A stretch of DNA of 64,000 bases from positions 4,526,001 through 4,590,000 of the forward strand of contig NZ_CP133838.1 in the NCBI RefSeq assembly GCF_031432975.1, read 5' to 3'. The translations under genes and the position numbers were made by a program. The first letter of the stretch is position 1, and each line of letters begins with the position of its first letter. Source of the stretch: Buttiauxella selenatireducens (lineage in GTDB: Bacteria > Pseudomonadota > Gammaproteobacteria > Enterobacterales > Enterobacteriaceae). This document shows, piece after piece, positions 30,824 to 40,476 of the stretch. The notes below the pieces were generated by a model, which worked only from the letters and a program-made list of their open reading frames with translations, was not told where the DNA came from and ran no database searches.

Positions 30824-32131
30824 TCAGCCGACTTTACTCGACATGATCGAAATAATCTGACGGTCTGTGTGCTGCATTGACTGGCTTGCCAGTGCACACA
30901 GATTGCGGATCGACTGCTCCACATCATTCGCGACAATCCCTTCATTACCCGTGACGGAGCTATTGTCCAGCGCCATCAGAACCGATTTCCAGGCCGAAGC
31001 CGCGCTGGTCGAAACTTTCATTGCACAACTATTTGATGCGCCATCGCAAATCATCCCGCTGACATCACCAATCATGTTGCTTATCGCCATTGAGATACTC
31101 TGATAACTTCCATCAATTAACCAAGTTATCCCTGCCGCCGCGCCCATCGCTGCCGTGGTTGCCGCGCACAATGCAGACAACGACGGTAGCTGATGGTGAA
31201 TGTAGATGGCTGTGAGATGGGAAAGCATCAGTGCTCGTGCCAACTGCTCGCTATCGCAACCCAGGTGCTCAGCCACCACGACAACAGGCATCGTCGCTGT
31301 AATACCCTGATTACCCGAACCTGAATTGCTCATTGCAGGAAGGCATGCGCCCCCCATTCGCGCATCAGACGCTGCCGCAGTACGTATCATAATGTCTGTT
31401 AACAGATCTTTAGCCATTAGGCCTCTGTCTTGCTGGCGCTGGAGTGTCGAACCAATATGCAAACCATACTGCGCCCGCAGTCCTTCGCGCGACAGCTCAC
31501 CGTTGAGCAACGCCGCATCAAGGATGAAACCGATATCTTCAAAGGGAACGGACTGAGCAAATTCAACAAGTTGCGCCAGGGTAAATCGCTCCATATGGCA
31601 TGCTTGTGCATTCTCCGCAGGATGCGCTGCTTCTTTCGCATCGAACAACACCACTCCATCCTTTTCGATACGAGTCACCCTCGTATGCGCGCCAGAAATA
31701 ACCACGCTGGCTGACGCTTCTTCGGTGTAAACAGTGACGCTGGTATAGAGAATTTCTTCACAAGGTTCCTGAATCGTCACCTTCACTTTGCCACTTGCCA
31801 GCAGCAATTTTCCGGCGGCAATTGCCTCTACCGGCGCGCCTTTGAGAACTTCTAGACCGGCATGCGGATCGCCACCCAATGCACCCACCGCTGCGGCAAT
31901 GGGCAAACCCACCATTCCCGTTCCCGGCACGGTGACACCCATACCATTTTTCATCAGATTCGGTGAAACTCTGGCCTCAATTCGTGTCACTCTCCCAGCC
32001 AAATGTGAGGCTGCCAGTGCGCTTGCCAACGCCAGCGAAACAGGTTCAGTACACCCTACCGCTGGCTTCACATTTTGTTTTACCGCGCGGATTAACTCAG
32101 CCCACGCGGGATTCATTTCTGAATTTGCCAT
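30824..32131 (-). CDS. cyuA: L-cysteine desulfidase CyuA
   Basis: An anaerobic cysteine-degrading enzyme (formerly YhaM, UPF0597) releasing pyruvate, ammonia and sulfide through an Fe-S cluster. It has 435 residues. The conserved [14 protein letters not shown] (residues 25-38), [15 protein letters not shown] and [15 protein letters not shown] cysteine motifs are present. It is second gene of the cyuPA operon, 45 bases after cyuP. It converges with yhaL. Confidence 0.95.
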   Translation of the reverse strand: MANSEMNPAWAELIRAVKQNVKPAVGCTEPVSLALASALAASHLAGRVTRIEARVSPNLMKNGMGVTVPGTGMVGLPIAAAVGALGGDPHAGLEVLKGAPVEAIAAGKLLLASGKVKVTIQEPCEEILYTSVTVYTEEASASVVISGAHTRVTRIEKDGVVLFDAKEAAHPAENAQACHMERFTLAQLVEFAQSVPFEDIGFILDAALLNGELSREGLRAQYGLHIGSTLQRQQDRGLMAKDLLTDIMIRTAAASDARMGGACLPAMSNSGSGNQGITATMPVVVVAEHLGCDSEQLARALMLSHLTAIYIHHQLPSLSALCAATTAAMGAAAGITWLIDGSYQSISMAISNMIGDVSGMICDGASNSCAMKVSTSAASAWKSVLMALDNSSVTGNEGIVANDVEQSIRNLCALASQSMQHTDRQIISIMSSKVG

Positions 32132-32176
32132 TTTTTTAGCCTTAATTCCTGGAACTACAATTCAAAGACCTGCTTA

Positions 32177-33499
32177 TCAGGAGAAAGCGAGGAATGGAGA
32201 AATACACAGCAGCAATCCGGTAATAATGATAATCACCAGTGAAGTTCCTTTGTATTTATGCAATGCGGGAACTTTATAAACCAGCCACGCCGGGATTAAA
32301 CAACCGACCATGCCGAATATTGGGCTGCAAATTGATGTAAAGCTTAAGACGGGTGCATTAAGGACAATTGCACTCCATGCCAACAAAATGGCGAATACCA
32401 TAATTCCGCGCTGCACCCATTTCTGGTTTATTTTTTCTTCTGGCATTCTGCGACGTAAAATATTAATCACGATACCTTGAGTCGCTTCACGGAAACCAAG
32501 ATAAACACCAAAGAACGCCGTCATTACAGCAAAGATATTTAGCATTACGCTGACGACTGTGACCCACGCACCCGAGGCTCCATCAATGAACTGGGCAGCA
32601 ATGGCGAGGGCAGAAATATTCTGCTCATAGGCTTTTACTGCTTCGTCATGTCCCATCGCCAGTGTGAAAGATACAGCATAAAAGAACACCGTTACGAAAA
32701 GGATACCGAACGCGATATTCATAGCGCGCAGCGCTTTAAAACGCGCAACTTCCCGTGATTTTTCCTTCGAGCGATATGAAATAACCATCGGGCTCAGTGT
32801 TTGAATAAACAGAATAGAGGTCAAGGTAAATGGCAGAGTAATAATAGCGTTCTTAACCAACAATCCTGCTGGCGGAAGTGCCCCGGTGTTATAGAGGTGC
32901 CACATACCTATCATTGATACCCCAAGTGCCGCGACCACCAACAGTTTTGCCAGCACCATGAAGCTTGAGACTTTAAATAAAAGCTGTTCGCCTCGTGAAG
33001 AGATGGCGACCAGGATACAAATCAGTGCCAATCCATAGAATGGATTATCTGATAACAGCCCTTCGGTCACGCCAAAGGTATGCAAATAAGAGGCGCTGTC
33101 ATTCGTGATGGCAGTGGAGTAAACAAACATCCAGATGACCAACATAATAAAATACAGCGCACCTAATAATATGCCCCAGTTTTTACCCAAATAACCGCTG
33201 ATCACACTGGGATAATCTTTACACTCAGGCGATTCGGCAAGGGTATTAATAAACAGACGTTGGAACAGATACATTGCTGGATATCCAACGACCGAAGAGA
33301 GCAGGAACACCCACAAGCCCATTAATCCAACCTGAACGGGTAAAAAAACTATTCCGGCACCAATTGCCATTCCGATACTCATAATGACCCAGCCGACATC
33401 GGTACTATCGAACTTAGTCGCTGCTTGCCATTCACTTTCTGTCATTCCAGCTCTACCGGATGCTGGAATATTAACCGCAGTAATGCTTCCCGTTTCCAT
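32177..33499 (-). CDS. cyuP: Cysteine/serine permease CyuP (HAAAP family)
   Basis: A 440-residue inner-membrane amino acid transporter (formerly YhaO) with about eleven hydrophobic segments. Family start TKFDSTDVGWVIMSIGMAIGAG (residues 29-50) and FTLTSILFIQTLSPMVISYR are typical of the SdaC/TdcC group. It feeds CyuA. Expression in E. coli is cysteine-induced through CyuR. Confidence 0.94.
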   Translation of the reverse strand: METGSITAVNIPASGRAGMTESEWQAATKFDSTDVGWVIMSIGMAIGAGIVFLPVQVGLMGLWVFLLSSVVGYPAMYLFQRLFINTLAESPECKDYPSVISGYLGKNWGILLGALYFIMLVIWMFVYSTAITNDSASYLHTFGVTEGLLSDNPFYGLALICILVAISSRGEQLLFKVSSFMVLAKLLVVAALGVSMIGMWHLYNTGALPPAGLLVKNAIITLPFTLTSILFIQTLSPMVISYRSKEKSREVARFKALRAMNIAFGILFVTVFFYAVSFTLAMGHDEAVKAYEQNISALAIAAQFIDGASGAWVTVVSVMLNIFAVMTAFFGVYLGFREATQGIVINILRRRMPEEKINQKWVQRGIMVFAILLAWSAIVLNAPVLSFTSICSPIFGMVGCLIPAWLVYKVPALHKYKGTSLVIIIITGLLLCISPFLAFS

Positions 33500-34009
33500 A
33501 AAAGTGCTCGCTTATACGTGTAGGTTTTAATTGTTATAATTAAATACAGAGTGATTACCAGACATTCTCATTACTGAAATTATTGTTCTGGTGGTGTTAT
33601 TAGTATTCGAAAAGGATAGCGCGAGCGGTGGAGAAAAAATTTGCTACTCTACGAAGCCATGCCTGACAAAAGAGTAAAAATTTCTCCATTCAGAGAATAA
33701 TCTGCACTTTTCACACATCATTTCGATGATTTAGTAGAAAGGAGTTATTGGAAAGCAATATCTTAAAAGTTAATTCATTGTTTTTAATGATTTTATTAAT
33801 AACCACTTTATTTTTATGGGATTACCTGGTCGCAGATAATGTGAGCTGGAGCAACAACTTAGGTTAATGCGATGTGACAATTCGGCGCTCAGATCTTGAT
33901 ACACTTCACGCCATAGCAGCACATCAGCATTAATCACTGATTATTGTGTCATTAACGTTAAGAATTAGATTTTTCATCTGGCATATTGCCATATCGTTAC
34001 AGCAAATTA
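33500..34009. promoter_or_regulatory. cyuP upstream region with inverted AT-rich motifs
   Basis: 510 bases without a gene. At 33630-33650 a GGAGAAAAAATTTGCTACTC block and at 33671-33687 AGAGTAAAAATTTCTCC form an interrupted inverted repeat about 130 bases upstream of cyuP. Such an element suits a dimeric Lrp-type regulator such as CyuR, which is an inference. The remainder (33700-34009) is AT-rich and holds nothing I can name. Confidence 0.45.
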
Positions 34010-35107
34010 TCAGGAAAGTCGGTTAACGCGCGTTTCTCCATTCTCAATCGACAATTGATACAACGTAAACGGTGTATGCCTCTCAATAAGTGTCGCCAGT
34101 TCTGGCGAATGGCTGGTTAACCAAATTTGCGTGTAGCGGCTCGCTTCGGCAATCAGACGTGCCAATGCAGGCAACATTTGCGGATGCAGACTGTTTTCCG
34201 GTTCATTAAGGGCAATAAAACGTGGCGGCCTTGGACTAAGTAGCGCGACGGTCAGGCACAGAAAACGTAACGTTCCGTCAGAAAACTCAGCCGACTCCAG
34301 TGGGCGATTAATCCCCTGGCGGTGCATCATCATCTGGAAGCGCCCGTTACTGTTATCACAGAAGAACGTGCATTCCGGGAAAGCGTCATTCAGCACCGCA
34401 AACAATAATTCGCTATCGCCAATTTCAACGATGGTCTGGAAAGCGGCGGCTAAATTCAAACCATCACCGGCCAGCACTGGCGAGCGATATCCCACCTGCG
34501 GCAAACGCAGCCCGGCCCCCTTTGAAATATCGAACTCATGGTAGAAACGCCAATTACGCAGTATTTCGCGTGCACGGGATACTTCAGGATAGAGGTGCGG
34601 TTCACCTAGCTGACCGAACAACGATTCGTTTTCGTAAAGCGTGGCGGCATGTGTCACCTTTTCCCCCGTCACATCGTTGAGAAAAACAGCCTGATTGCGC
34701 CGATGCATGATGGAAGACGAAGGGCGACGGCGAAAACCGCTCAACCAGATTTGTTCTTCTTTGACGATGGGGTCGAGGTCGAACATGGTTGGATACGGCA
34801 GTTTATCGGGGAAACCGATCTGTAATTCATATTCAAAATCGTCGGTATCTACCGCAAGCGTCATGCGGCGCGGTGCGCTGGCGTACCCTTTGGCGCGATC
34901 GCCCGCCCACATCACTTTCTGGATCCCGCCTTCATCCGATAGCCAATGGGATAGCTGCCCCATCGCCGCCCCATGGATCAAATGGATAGCTTTATAGATG
35001 TTGGATTTACCGCAGCCGTTCGGCCCGACAACCACGTTCAGCCTTTCCAGGTCGATGGAAAGTTTGCGCACTGAGCGGTAGTTGTCGATATACAGGGATT
35101 TGATCAT
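34010..35107 (-). CDS. AAA-family ATPase (RecF/SMC-like), role unknown
   Basis: A 365-residue ABC/RecF-type ATPase. It has Walker A GPNGCGKSN (residues 28-36), a signature-like FSDGTLRFL (275-283), a Walker B region FIALNEPENSLHP (297-309) with Asn301 in place of the usual Asp, and an H-loop TSHSPEL (331-337). There is no coiled-coil arm and no TOPRIM or nuclease domain, unlike OLD or RecN. It is isolated, on the minus strand between cyuP and rnpB, where E. coli carries the tdc operon. Related AAA proteins occur in defence modules, but no partner is visible here. Confidence 0.85.
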   Translation of the reverse strand: MIKSLYIDNYRSVRKLSIDLERLNVVVGPNGCGKSNIYKAIHLIHGAAMGQLSHWLSDEGGIQKVMWAGDRAKGYASAPRRMTLAVDTDDFEYELQIGFPDKLPYPTMFDLDPIVKEEQIWLSGFRRRPSSSIMHRRNQAVFLNDVTGEKVTHAATLYENESLFGQLGEPHLYPEVSRAREILRNWRFYHEFDISKGAGLRLPQVGYRSPVLAGDGLNLAAAFQTIVEIGDSELLFAVLNDAFPECTFFCDNSNGRFQMMMHRQGINRPLESAEFSDGTLRFLCLTVALLSPRPPRFIALNEPENSLHPQMLPALARLIAEASRYTQIWLTSHSPELATLIERHTPFTLYQLSIENGETRVNRLS

Positions 35108-35154
35108 GCAGGGTAGTCCGATGATGGGAAGGGAGTTCTATTATGGCAATTGTT

Positions 35155-35322
35155 CGCCCTCACCCCAACCCTCTCCCCCAGGAGAGGGAGAAAACACGTA
35201 AGTTTTCCAGCTCGATGTATCCCCTCATCAACAGGGAGAAAAACACGCCAGCTTTCCAGCTCGATCTATCCCCTCTCCCTCAGGGAGAGGGTTAGGGTTA
35301 GGGTTAGGGTTAGGGGGGGAGC
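35155..35322. repeat. Intergenic CCCTCACCC/GGGAGAGGG repeat with a (GGGTTA)4 run
   Basis: The stretch opens with CCCTCACCCCAACCCTCTCC and closes with the reverse-oriented GGGAGAGGGTTAGGG. Inside, GTTTTCCAGCTCGATGTATC-like and CTTTCCAGCTCGATCTATC are direct repeats. At 35289-35312 GGGTTA occurs four times in tandem, then seven G. The same family occurs at 42.05-42.28 kb and 61.9-62.05 kb. Confidence 0.8.
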
Positions 35323-35332
35323 TTAAAATGCA

Positions 35333-35368
35333 AAACGCCCTGCTCAGTTCTCACTGTGCAGGGCGTCT
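35333..35368 (-). terminator. rnpB terminator
   Basis: The minus strand reads GACGCCCTGCACAG-...-CTGAGCAGGGCGTTTT, directly downstream of the RNase P RNA. Confidence 0.85.
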
Positions 35369-35373
35369 ATGAA

Positions 35374-35753
<380 letters not shown>

Positions 35754-35794
35754 GGCGCGAAGTATAGAGGGTTTATGTTCCTCTGTCACCTCCG

Positions 35795-36940
35795 CTAATG
35801 ATTGATATTCATCCCCACCGCCAACGTTGCTGCAATATTGCGCGAGGCACGGTAGATATTATCAAACGCATTTTTCAGCGCTTCTTCCAGCGTACCAATA
35901 CTGTTAAGCACGCTAAACACCGCGTCGATGCCATATTGATGGACAATGGCCACATCGCTGGTCAGCGCCCCCGCAATACCGATAACCGGCTTGCGGTATT
36001 TTTTTGCCACGGCCGCTACGCCCACAGGGACTTTGCCGCGGATGCTCTGGCTGTCCATGCGCCCTTCGCCAGTGACCACCAGCGAGCAGTCATGGATATG
36101 TTCTTCAAGATGCAAAGCTTCCGTCACAATCTCGACGCCGCTGCGCAATTCGGCACCAAGGAACGCCATTAATGCCGCCCCCATACCGCCTGCCGCACCT
36201 GCGCCTTCTGCGTTTTTCACATCGATGTGCAAATCTTTTTTTATCACATTGGCGAAATGAGCAAGATTAGCATCGAGCTCAACAATCATCGCTTCATCTG
36301 CCCCTTTTTGCGGCCCGAAAATGCGTGATGCGCCGTTGTCGCCAATCAATGGGTTAGTCACATCACAGGCAACATTAATCACGCAATCTGCCAGGCGACA
36401 GTCCAGATTAGCCACATCTATGCTGTCCAGACTCATTAAACTGCCACCGCCATGGCTGATTTCTTTGCCCATTGCGTCGCGCAGTTTTGCCCCCAACGCC
36501 TGCACCATACCCGCACCGCCGTCGTTGGTTGCGCTACCGCCGATGCCAATAATAATGTTGCGTGCACCGTTATCCAGCGCACGTAATATCAGCTCACCTG
36601 TACCGCGCGAGGTCGTAATCAGCGGATTACGATTTTCAATGGATACCAGCGCAAGACCACTGGCTTCGGCCATCTCGATAAATGCAGTTTTACCATCGCC
36701 TGACATTCCCCAGCATGCCGTCACCGGCTCGCCCAACGGCCCTGTCACCGTGGTGGTGATTTTCTTACCCTGCGTGGCACTGATCATGGCATCGACCGTA
36801 CCTTCCCCGCCATCGGCAACCGGGATCGATACATATTCCGCATCAGGAAATATTTCGCGGAAACCTTTTTCAATAGCCTGCGCCACATCAACCGCTGAGA
36901 GGCTTTCTTTATAAGAGTCGGGTGCGATTACGATTTTCAT
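35795..36940 (-). CDS. garK: Glycerate 2-kinase GarK
   Basis: Phosphorylates D-glycerate to 2-phosphoglycerate, the last step of galactarate/glucarate use. The 381 residues match the GarK/GlxK family: KIVIAPDSYKESLSAVDVAQ at the N-terminus, VADGGEGTVDAM (residues 42-53), GIGGSATNDGGAG and VTGEGRMDSQSIRGKVP. Last gene of garPLRK. Confidence 0.96.
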   Translation of the reverse strand: MKIVIAPDSYKESLSAVDVAQAIEKGFREIFPDAEYVSIPVADGGEGTVDAMISATQGKKITTTVTGPLGEPVTACWGMSGDGKTAFIEMAEASGLALVSIENRNPLITTSRGTGELILRALDNGARNIIIGIGGSATNDGGAGMVQALGAKLRDAMGKEISHGGGSLMSLDSIDVANLDCRLADCVINVACDVTNPLIGDNGASRIFGPQKGADEAMIVELDANLAHFANVIKKDLHIDVKNAEGAGAAGGMGAALMAFLGAELRSGVEIVTEALHLEEHIHDCSLVVTGEGRMDSQSIRGKVPVGVAAVAKKYRKPVIGIAGALTSDVAIVHQYGIDAVFSVLNSIGTLEEALKNAFDNIYRASRNIAATLAVGMNINH

Positions 36941-36999
36941 AATGAGTCCATGCCAAAAAAGTGCCGAGAAAATCGGGCATCCTGGGATGCCCCTCTCTT

Positions 37000-37890
37000 T
37001 TATTTACTGACTTCTACTTTCGCCAGTTTTTCGTAGTAGCACGCAATCGCACTGTGGTCATCGTTACCATGACCGTCCGCACGCAGCGCTTGCATCATTT
37101 CCATGACCGCAGCCGTCAGCGGCAGTTGCGCCCCCACACCGTGGGACGTATCCAGCGCGTTAGCCAAATCTTTAATATGCAGATCGATTCGGAAACCCGG
37201 TTTGAAGTTACGGTCCAGCACCATCGGCGCTTTGGCTTCCAGAACGGTGCTGCCCGCAAGCCCGCCACGAATGGCCTGGAAGACCAATTCAGGATTTACG
37301 CCCGCTTTGGTTGCCAGCACCAGCGCTTCAGACATCGCCGCAATGTTCAGCGCCACAATCACCTGGTTTGCCAATTTAGTGACGTTGCCCGCACCGATAT
37401 CACCGGTATGCACCACGGAACCGGCCATCGCTTTCAGCAGATCGTAATACTTATCGAAAATGGCTTTATCACCGCCAACCATCACAGACAGCGTGCCTTC
37501 AATCGCTTTTGGCTCACCACCGCTGACTGGCGCGTCCAGCATGTCGATGCCTTTTGCTTTCAGCGCTTCGCTGATTTCACGGCTTGCTAACGGCGCGATG
37601 GAGCTCATGTCGATAACCACGGTGCCAGGTTTGGCCCCTTCGATAATGCCGTTTTCGCCAAGCGCGACTTCTTTAACGTGCGGGGAGTTAGGCAGCATGG
37701 TGATAATCACATCACACTGCTCAGCAATATCTTTTGGAGTAGCCGCAGTTTCTGCACCTGCCGCAATCACTTCAGCAATCGCTTCAGCATTACGGTCAGC
37801 AACCACCAGGGAGTAACCGGCTTTGATGAGGTTTTTACTCATTGGTTTGCCCATGATGCCCAGGCCAATAAACCCAATTTTCAGTGTCAT
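37000..37890 (-). CDS. garR: Tartronate semialdehyde reductase GarR
   Basis: Reduces tartronate semialdehyde to D-glycerate with NADH/NADPH. It has 296 residues of the 3-hydroxyisobutyrate dehydrogenase family: GFIGLGIMGKPMSKNL (residues 6-21), the substrate motif MLDAPVSGGEPKA and the catalytic lysine segment GAGNVTKLANQ. The order garL-garR-garK follows E. coli. Confidence 0.96.
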   Translation of the reverse strand: MTLKIGFIGLGIMGKPMSKNLIKAGYSLVVADRNAEAIAEVIAAGAETAATPKDIAEQCDVIITMLPNSPHVKEVALGENGIIEGAKPGTVVIDMSSIAPLASREISEALKAKGIDMLDAPVSGGEPKAIEGTLSVMVGGDKAIFDKYYDLLKAMAGSVVHTGDIGAGNVTKLANQVIVALNIAAMSEALVLATKAGVNPELVFQAIRGGLAGSTVLEAKAPMVLDRNFKPGFRIDLHIKDLANALDTSHGVGAQLPLTAAVMEMMQALRADGHGNDDHSAIACYYEKLAKVEVSK

Positions 37891-37924
37891 ATCGTCAATC
37901 TCTCTCGTTATTTACAGGTGGAAG

Positions 37925-38695
37925 TTATTTTTTAAACTGGTCGCACAATTTTTGCGTGGCAGAACGGAACACGCCCAAATCACTGCCCACGGCAACAAAC
38001 GTTGCGCCCATTTCCAGGTAACGGCGGGCGTCAGCTTCAACAGGAGCCAGGATGCCAGACGGTTTACCGTGTGCTTTGGCACGAGCAAAAATGTGCTGAA
38101 TCGCGTGCTGAACCTCTGGGTGATTTGCATTGCCGAGGTGGCCAAACGCCGCAGCCAGATCGCTTGGGCCGACAAAGATGCCGTCCACGCCGTCAGTAGC
38201 GGCAATGGCATCCACATTGTCGACACCCTGCTGGCTCTCAATCTGAACCAGGATGGTGATGTTCTTATTGGACTGGGCAAAGTAATCCGGCACGGTGCCA
38301 AACATATTGGCGCGATGAGAAACCGATACCCCACGAATCCCTTCCGGCGGATAACGAGTCGACGCCACGGCTTGTACCGCTTCTTCCACATTTTCCACAA
38401 ACGGGATCAGGAAGTTATAGAAGCCGATATCCAGCAGGCGCTTGATAATCACCGGCTCGTTCGTTGGAACGCGTACCACCGGCGCGCTGTGGCTGCCTTT
38501 CAGCGCCATCAGTTGCGGAATAAACGTGGTGATATCGTTTGGCGCATGTTCGCCATCCAGCACAATCCAGTCGAACCCGGCCAGGCCCAGCACTTCAGTG
38601 CTGATGGGGTTGGCTAACGCCGACCAGCAACCGATTTGTGTCTGGTGTGCTGCCAGTGCCGCTTTGAATTTATTTGGGAAAACGTTGTTATTCAT
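37925..38695 (-). CDS. garL: 5-keto-4-deoxy-D-glucarate aldolase GarL
   Basis: Cleaves 5-keto-4-deoxyglucarate to pyruvate and tartronate semialdehyde. The 256 residues match the HpcH/HpaI class II aldolase family: [33 protein letters not shown] and [13 protein letters not shown] with [13 protein letters not shown] for the metal and substrate site. Confidence 0.96.
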   Translation of the reverse strand: MNNNVFPNKFKAALAAHQTQIGCWSALANPISTEVLGLAGFDWIVLDGEHAPNDITTFIPQLMALKGSHSAPVVRVPTNEPVIIKRLLDIGFYNFLIPFVENVEEAVQAVASTRYPPEGIRGVSVSHRANMFGTVPDYFAQSNKNITILVQIESQQGVDNVDAIAATDGVDGIFVGPSDLAAAFGHLGNANHPEVQHAIQHIFARAKAHGKPSGILAPVEADARRYLEMGATFVAVGSDLGVFRSATQKLCDQFKK

Positions 38696-38721
38696 GAGTT
38701 TTACCTTAGTTTTTCAATTGC

Positions 38722-40053
38722 TTACTTCTGCAATTCCATACGTTTAATGTCACCCACAACGAACAGATAACAAACCATTGCCATCAGCGCCGAGCAGCCC
38801 ACAAAAATCAGCGCCGCATTGAAAGAGTGAAGCTCAGACACCAGGTAGCCAATCACCAGTGGAGTCACGATAGAAGCCACATTGCCGAACACGTTGAAAA
38901 CCGCACCGCACAGGCCAACCATCTCTTTTGGTGCGGTATCAGCAATCACCGGCCAACCCAGAGCACCAAAACCTTTGCCGAAGAAGGCGAATGCCATCAG
39001 GACAATGACCAGAGCCGTGCTGTCGGTGTAGTTACAAAGAATAATGGTTGAAGCCAGCAGCATTCCGAGAACAATCGGTATCTTACGAGCAACGGTCAGC
39101 GAGTAACCGCGTTTGATTAACGAATCAGAGAATACGCCGCCCAACACGCCGCCGGCGAAGCCACACAGTGCCGGGATTGAAGCAACCATCCCTACCTTCA
39201 GAATCGACATCCCTTTGTCTTGCACCAGGTAAATCGGGAACCACGTCAGGAAGAACCAGGTAATGGTGTTGATGAAGTACTGGCCAAAAAACACACCCAA
39301 CATCATGCGGTTAGTAAGCAATTGTTTGATGTAGTGCAGTTTTGGGCCCTGAACGACGGCACCGGGTTTTTTGTGGTCCATATCGACCACCGCGCCACCT
39401 TTGGTGATGTAATCCAGCTCTTCTTTTGACATCCGCGGGTGGTCAGTCGGGTTATGGATGAACTTCACCCACAGGAAGGTAAGCACAAAGCCAATCCCGC
39501 CCATTACCGTAAACACATGCTCCCAGCCCCATGCAAAGGTCAGCCAACCAAGCAACGGTGAGAAAAGTGCCAGCGAGAAATATTGTGCAGAGTTAAAAAT
39601 CGCAGACGCTGTACCGCGTTCTTTCGTCGGGAACCAGGCGGCAACAATACGGGCGTTTGCCGGGAAAGAAGGCGCTTCAGAGAAGCCAAGCATAAAGCGC
39701 ATGATGAACATGGAAATGCCCGCGTAAGCCAGCGGCACCATGTCAACAAAGCCCTGCATAAAAGTGAACAGTGACCAGAAGAACAAGCTGTAGGTGTAAA
39801 CTTTTTTCGAGCCGTAGCGGTCAAGTAACCAGCCGCCAGGGATTTGCATCAGCAGATAAGCCCAGCCAAATGCTGAGAAAATATAGCCCATTGAGATTGC
39901 ACTGAGCTGCAATTCTTTTGCAACTTCAGTCCCTGCAATGGAGAGTGTGGCGCGATCCGCATAGTTAATCGTCGTCACAATAAAAATAATTAATAATATT
40001 AAGTATCGAGTGTTCTTACCCTTTTTTGACTCAACTGCTGTATCTAAAATCAT
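38722..40053 (-). CDS. garP: Galactarate/glucarate/glycerate transporter GarP
   Basis: A 443-residue MFS anion:cation symporter that imports galactarate, glucarate and glycerate. It has twelve membrane segments with NYADRATLSIAG in segment 1 and RFMLGFSEAPSFPANARIV in segment 4. It begins the garPLRK operon, divergent from garD. Confidence 0.95.
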   Translation of the reverse strand: MILDTAVESKKGKNTRYLILLIIFIVTTINYADRATLSIAGTEVAKELQLSAISMGYIFSAFGWAYLLMQIPGGWLLDRYGSKKVYTYSLFFWSLFTFMQGFVDMVPLAYAGISMFIMRFMLGFSEAPSFPANARIVAAWFPTKERGTASAIFNSAQYFSLALFSPLLGWLTFAWGWEHVFTVMGGIGFVLTFLWVKFIHNPTDHPRMSKEELDYITKGGAVVDMDHKKPGAVVQGPKLHYIKQLLTNRMMLGVFFGQYFINTITWFFLTWFPIYLVQDKGMSILKVGMVASIPALCGFAGGVLGGVFSDSLIKRGYSLTVARKIPIVLGMLLASTIILCNYTDSTALVIVLMAFAFFGKGFGALGWPVIADTAPKEMVGLCGAVFNVFGNVASIVTPLVIGYLVSELHSFNAALIFVGCSALMAMVCYLFVVGDIKRMELQK

Positions 40054-40476
40054 TTCTACATCCTCTGTTGAGGGTACTTAAATTCAAGGATTTTTTTATT
40101 TATTAAAATCGGTATTTCACAACTATCTTTTTGAAATAATAGTTTGGGGATAACACCGCCAATTGAAATTAACCTGGTGTTTGTTATTCGCCATTCATCG
40201 CAACACAGTATAGCCAGCACAGAACGAATGGACATTGGACAAATGCACAATTAATAACACTTAAAACATTAAATAATTAAACTTATGCACATATTTGTGG
40301 GGTGTATTGCACAAATTCATCGATTACCCTTGTTCGTGAGCAAGGCCTCATAATATAAAGTGATCCCTGTCACATTTTTATTCCTCGCAGCCTGACATTC
40401 TTTATTTAGCTTGTGATGAAATCACGATAAGACAATTATTCATAAACATTCAGGTAATATCTGGAGAGTAGCGACA
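40054..40476. promoter_or_regulatory. garP-garD divergent control region with a CRP site
   Basis: 423 bases without a gene. AGTGATCCCTGTCACA at 40359-40374 matches nine of ten conserved positions of the CRP consensus TGTGA-N6-TCACA and lies about 118 bases before garD. CdaR activation is known for the gar genes in E. coli, but I cannot place its sites. A near-palindromic TGTGATGAAATCACG at 40411-40425 may be another regulator site. Confidence 0.55.

Noticed and set aside
35289-35319. A telomere or linear replicon end suggested by GGGTTA repeats
   Set aside because: Only four copies are present, inside a chromosomal intergenic repeat between conserved genes; slippage of the family's CCCTAA end explains it.
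37823-38617. A 264-codon plus-strand open frame over garL
   Set aside because: It is the antisense shadow of garL, which is complete and in operon order.
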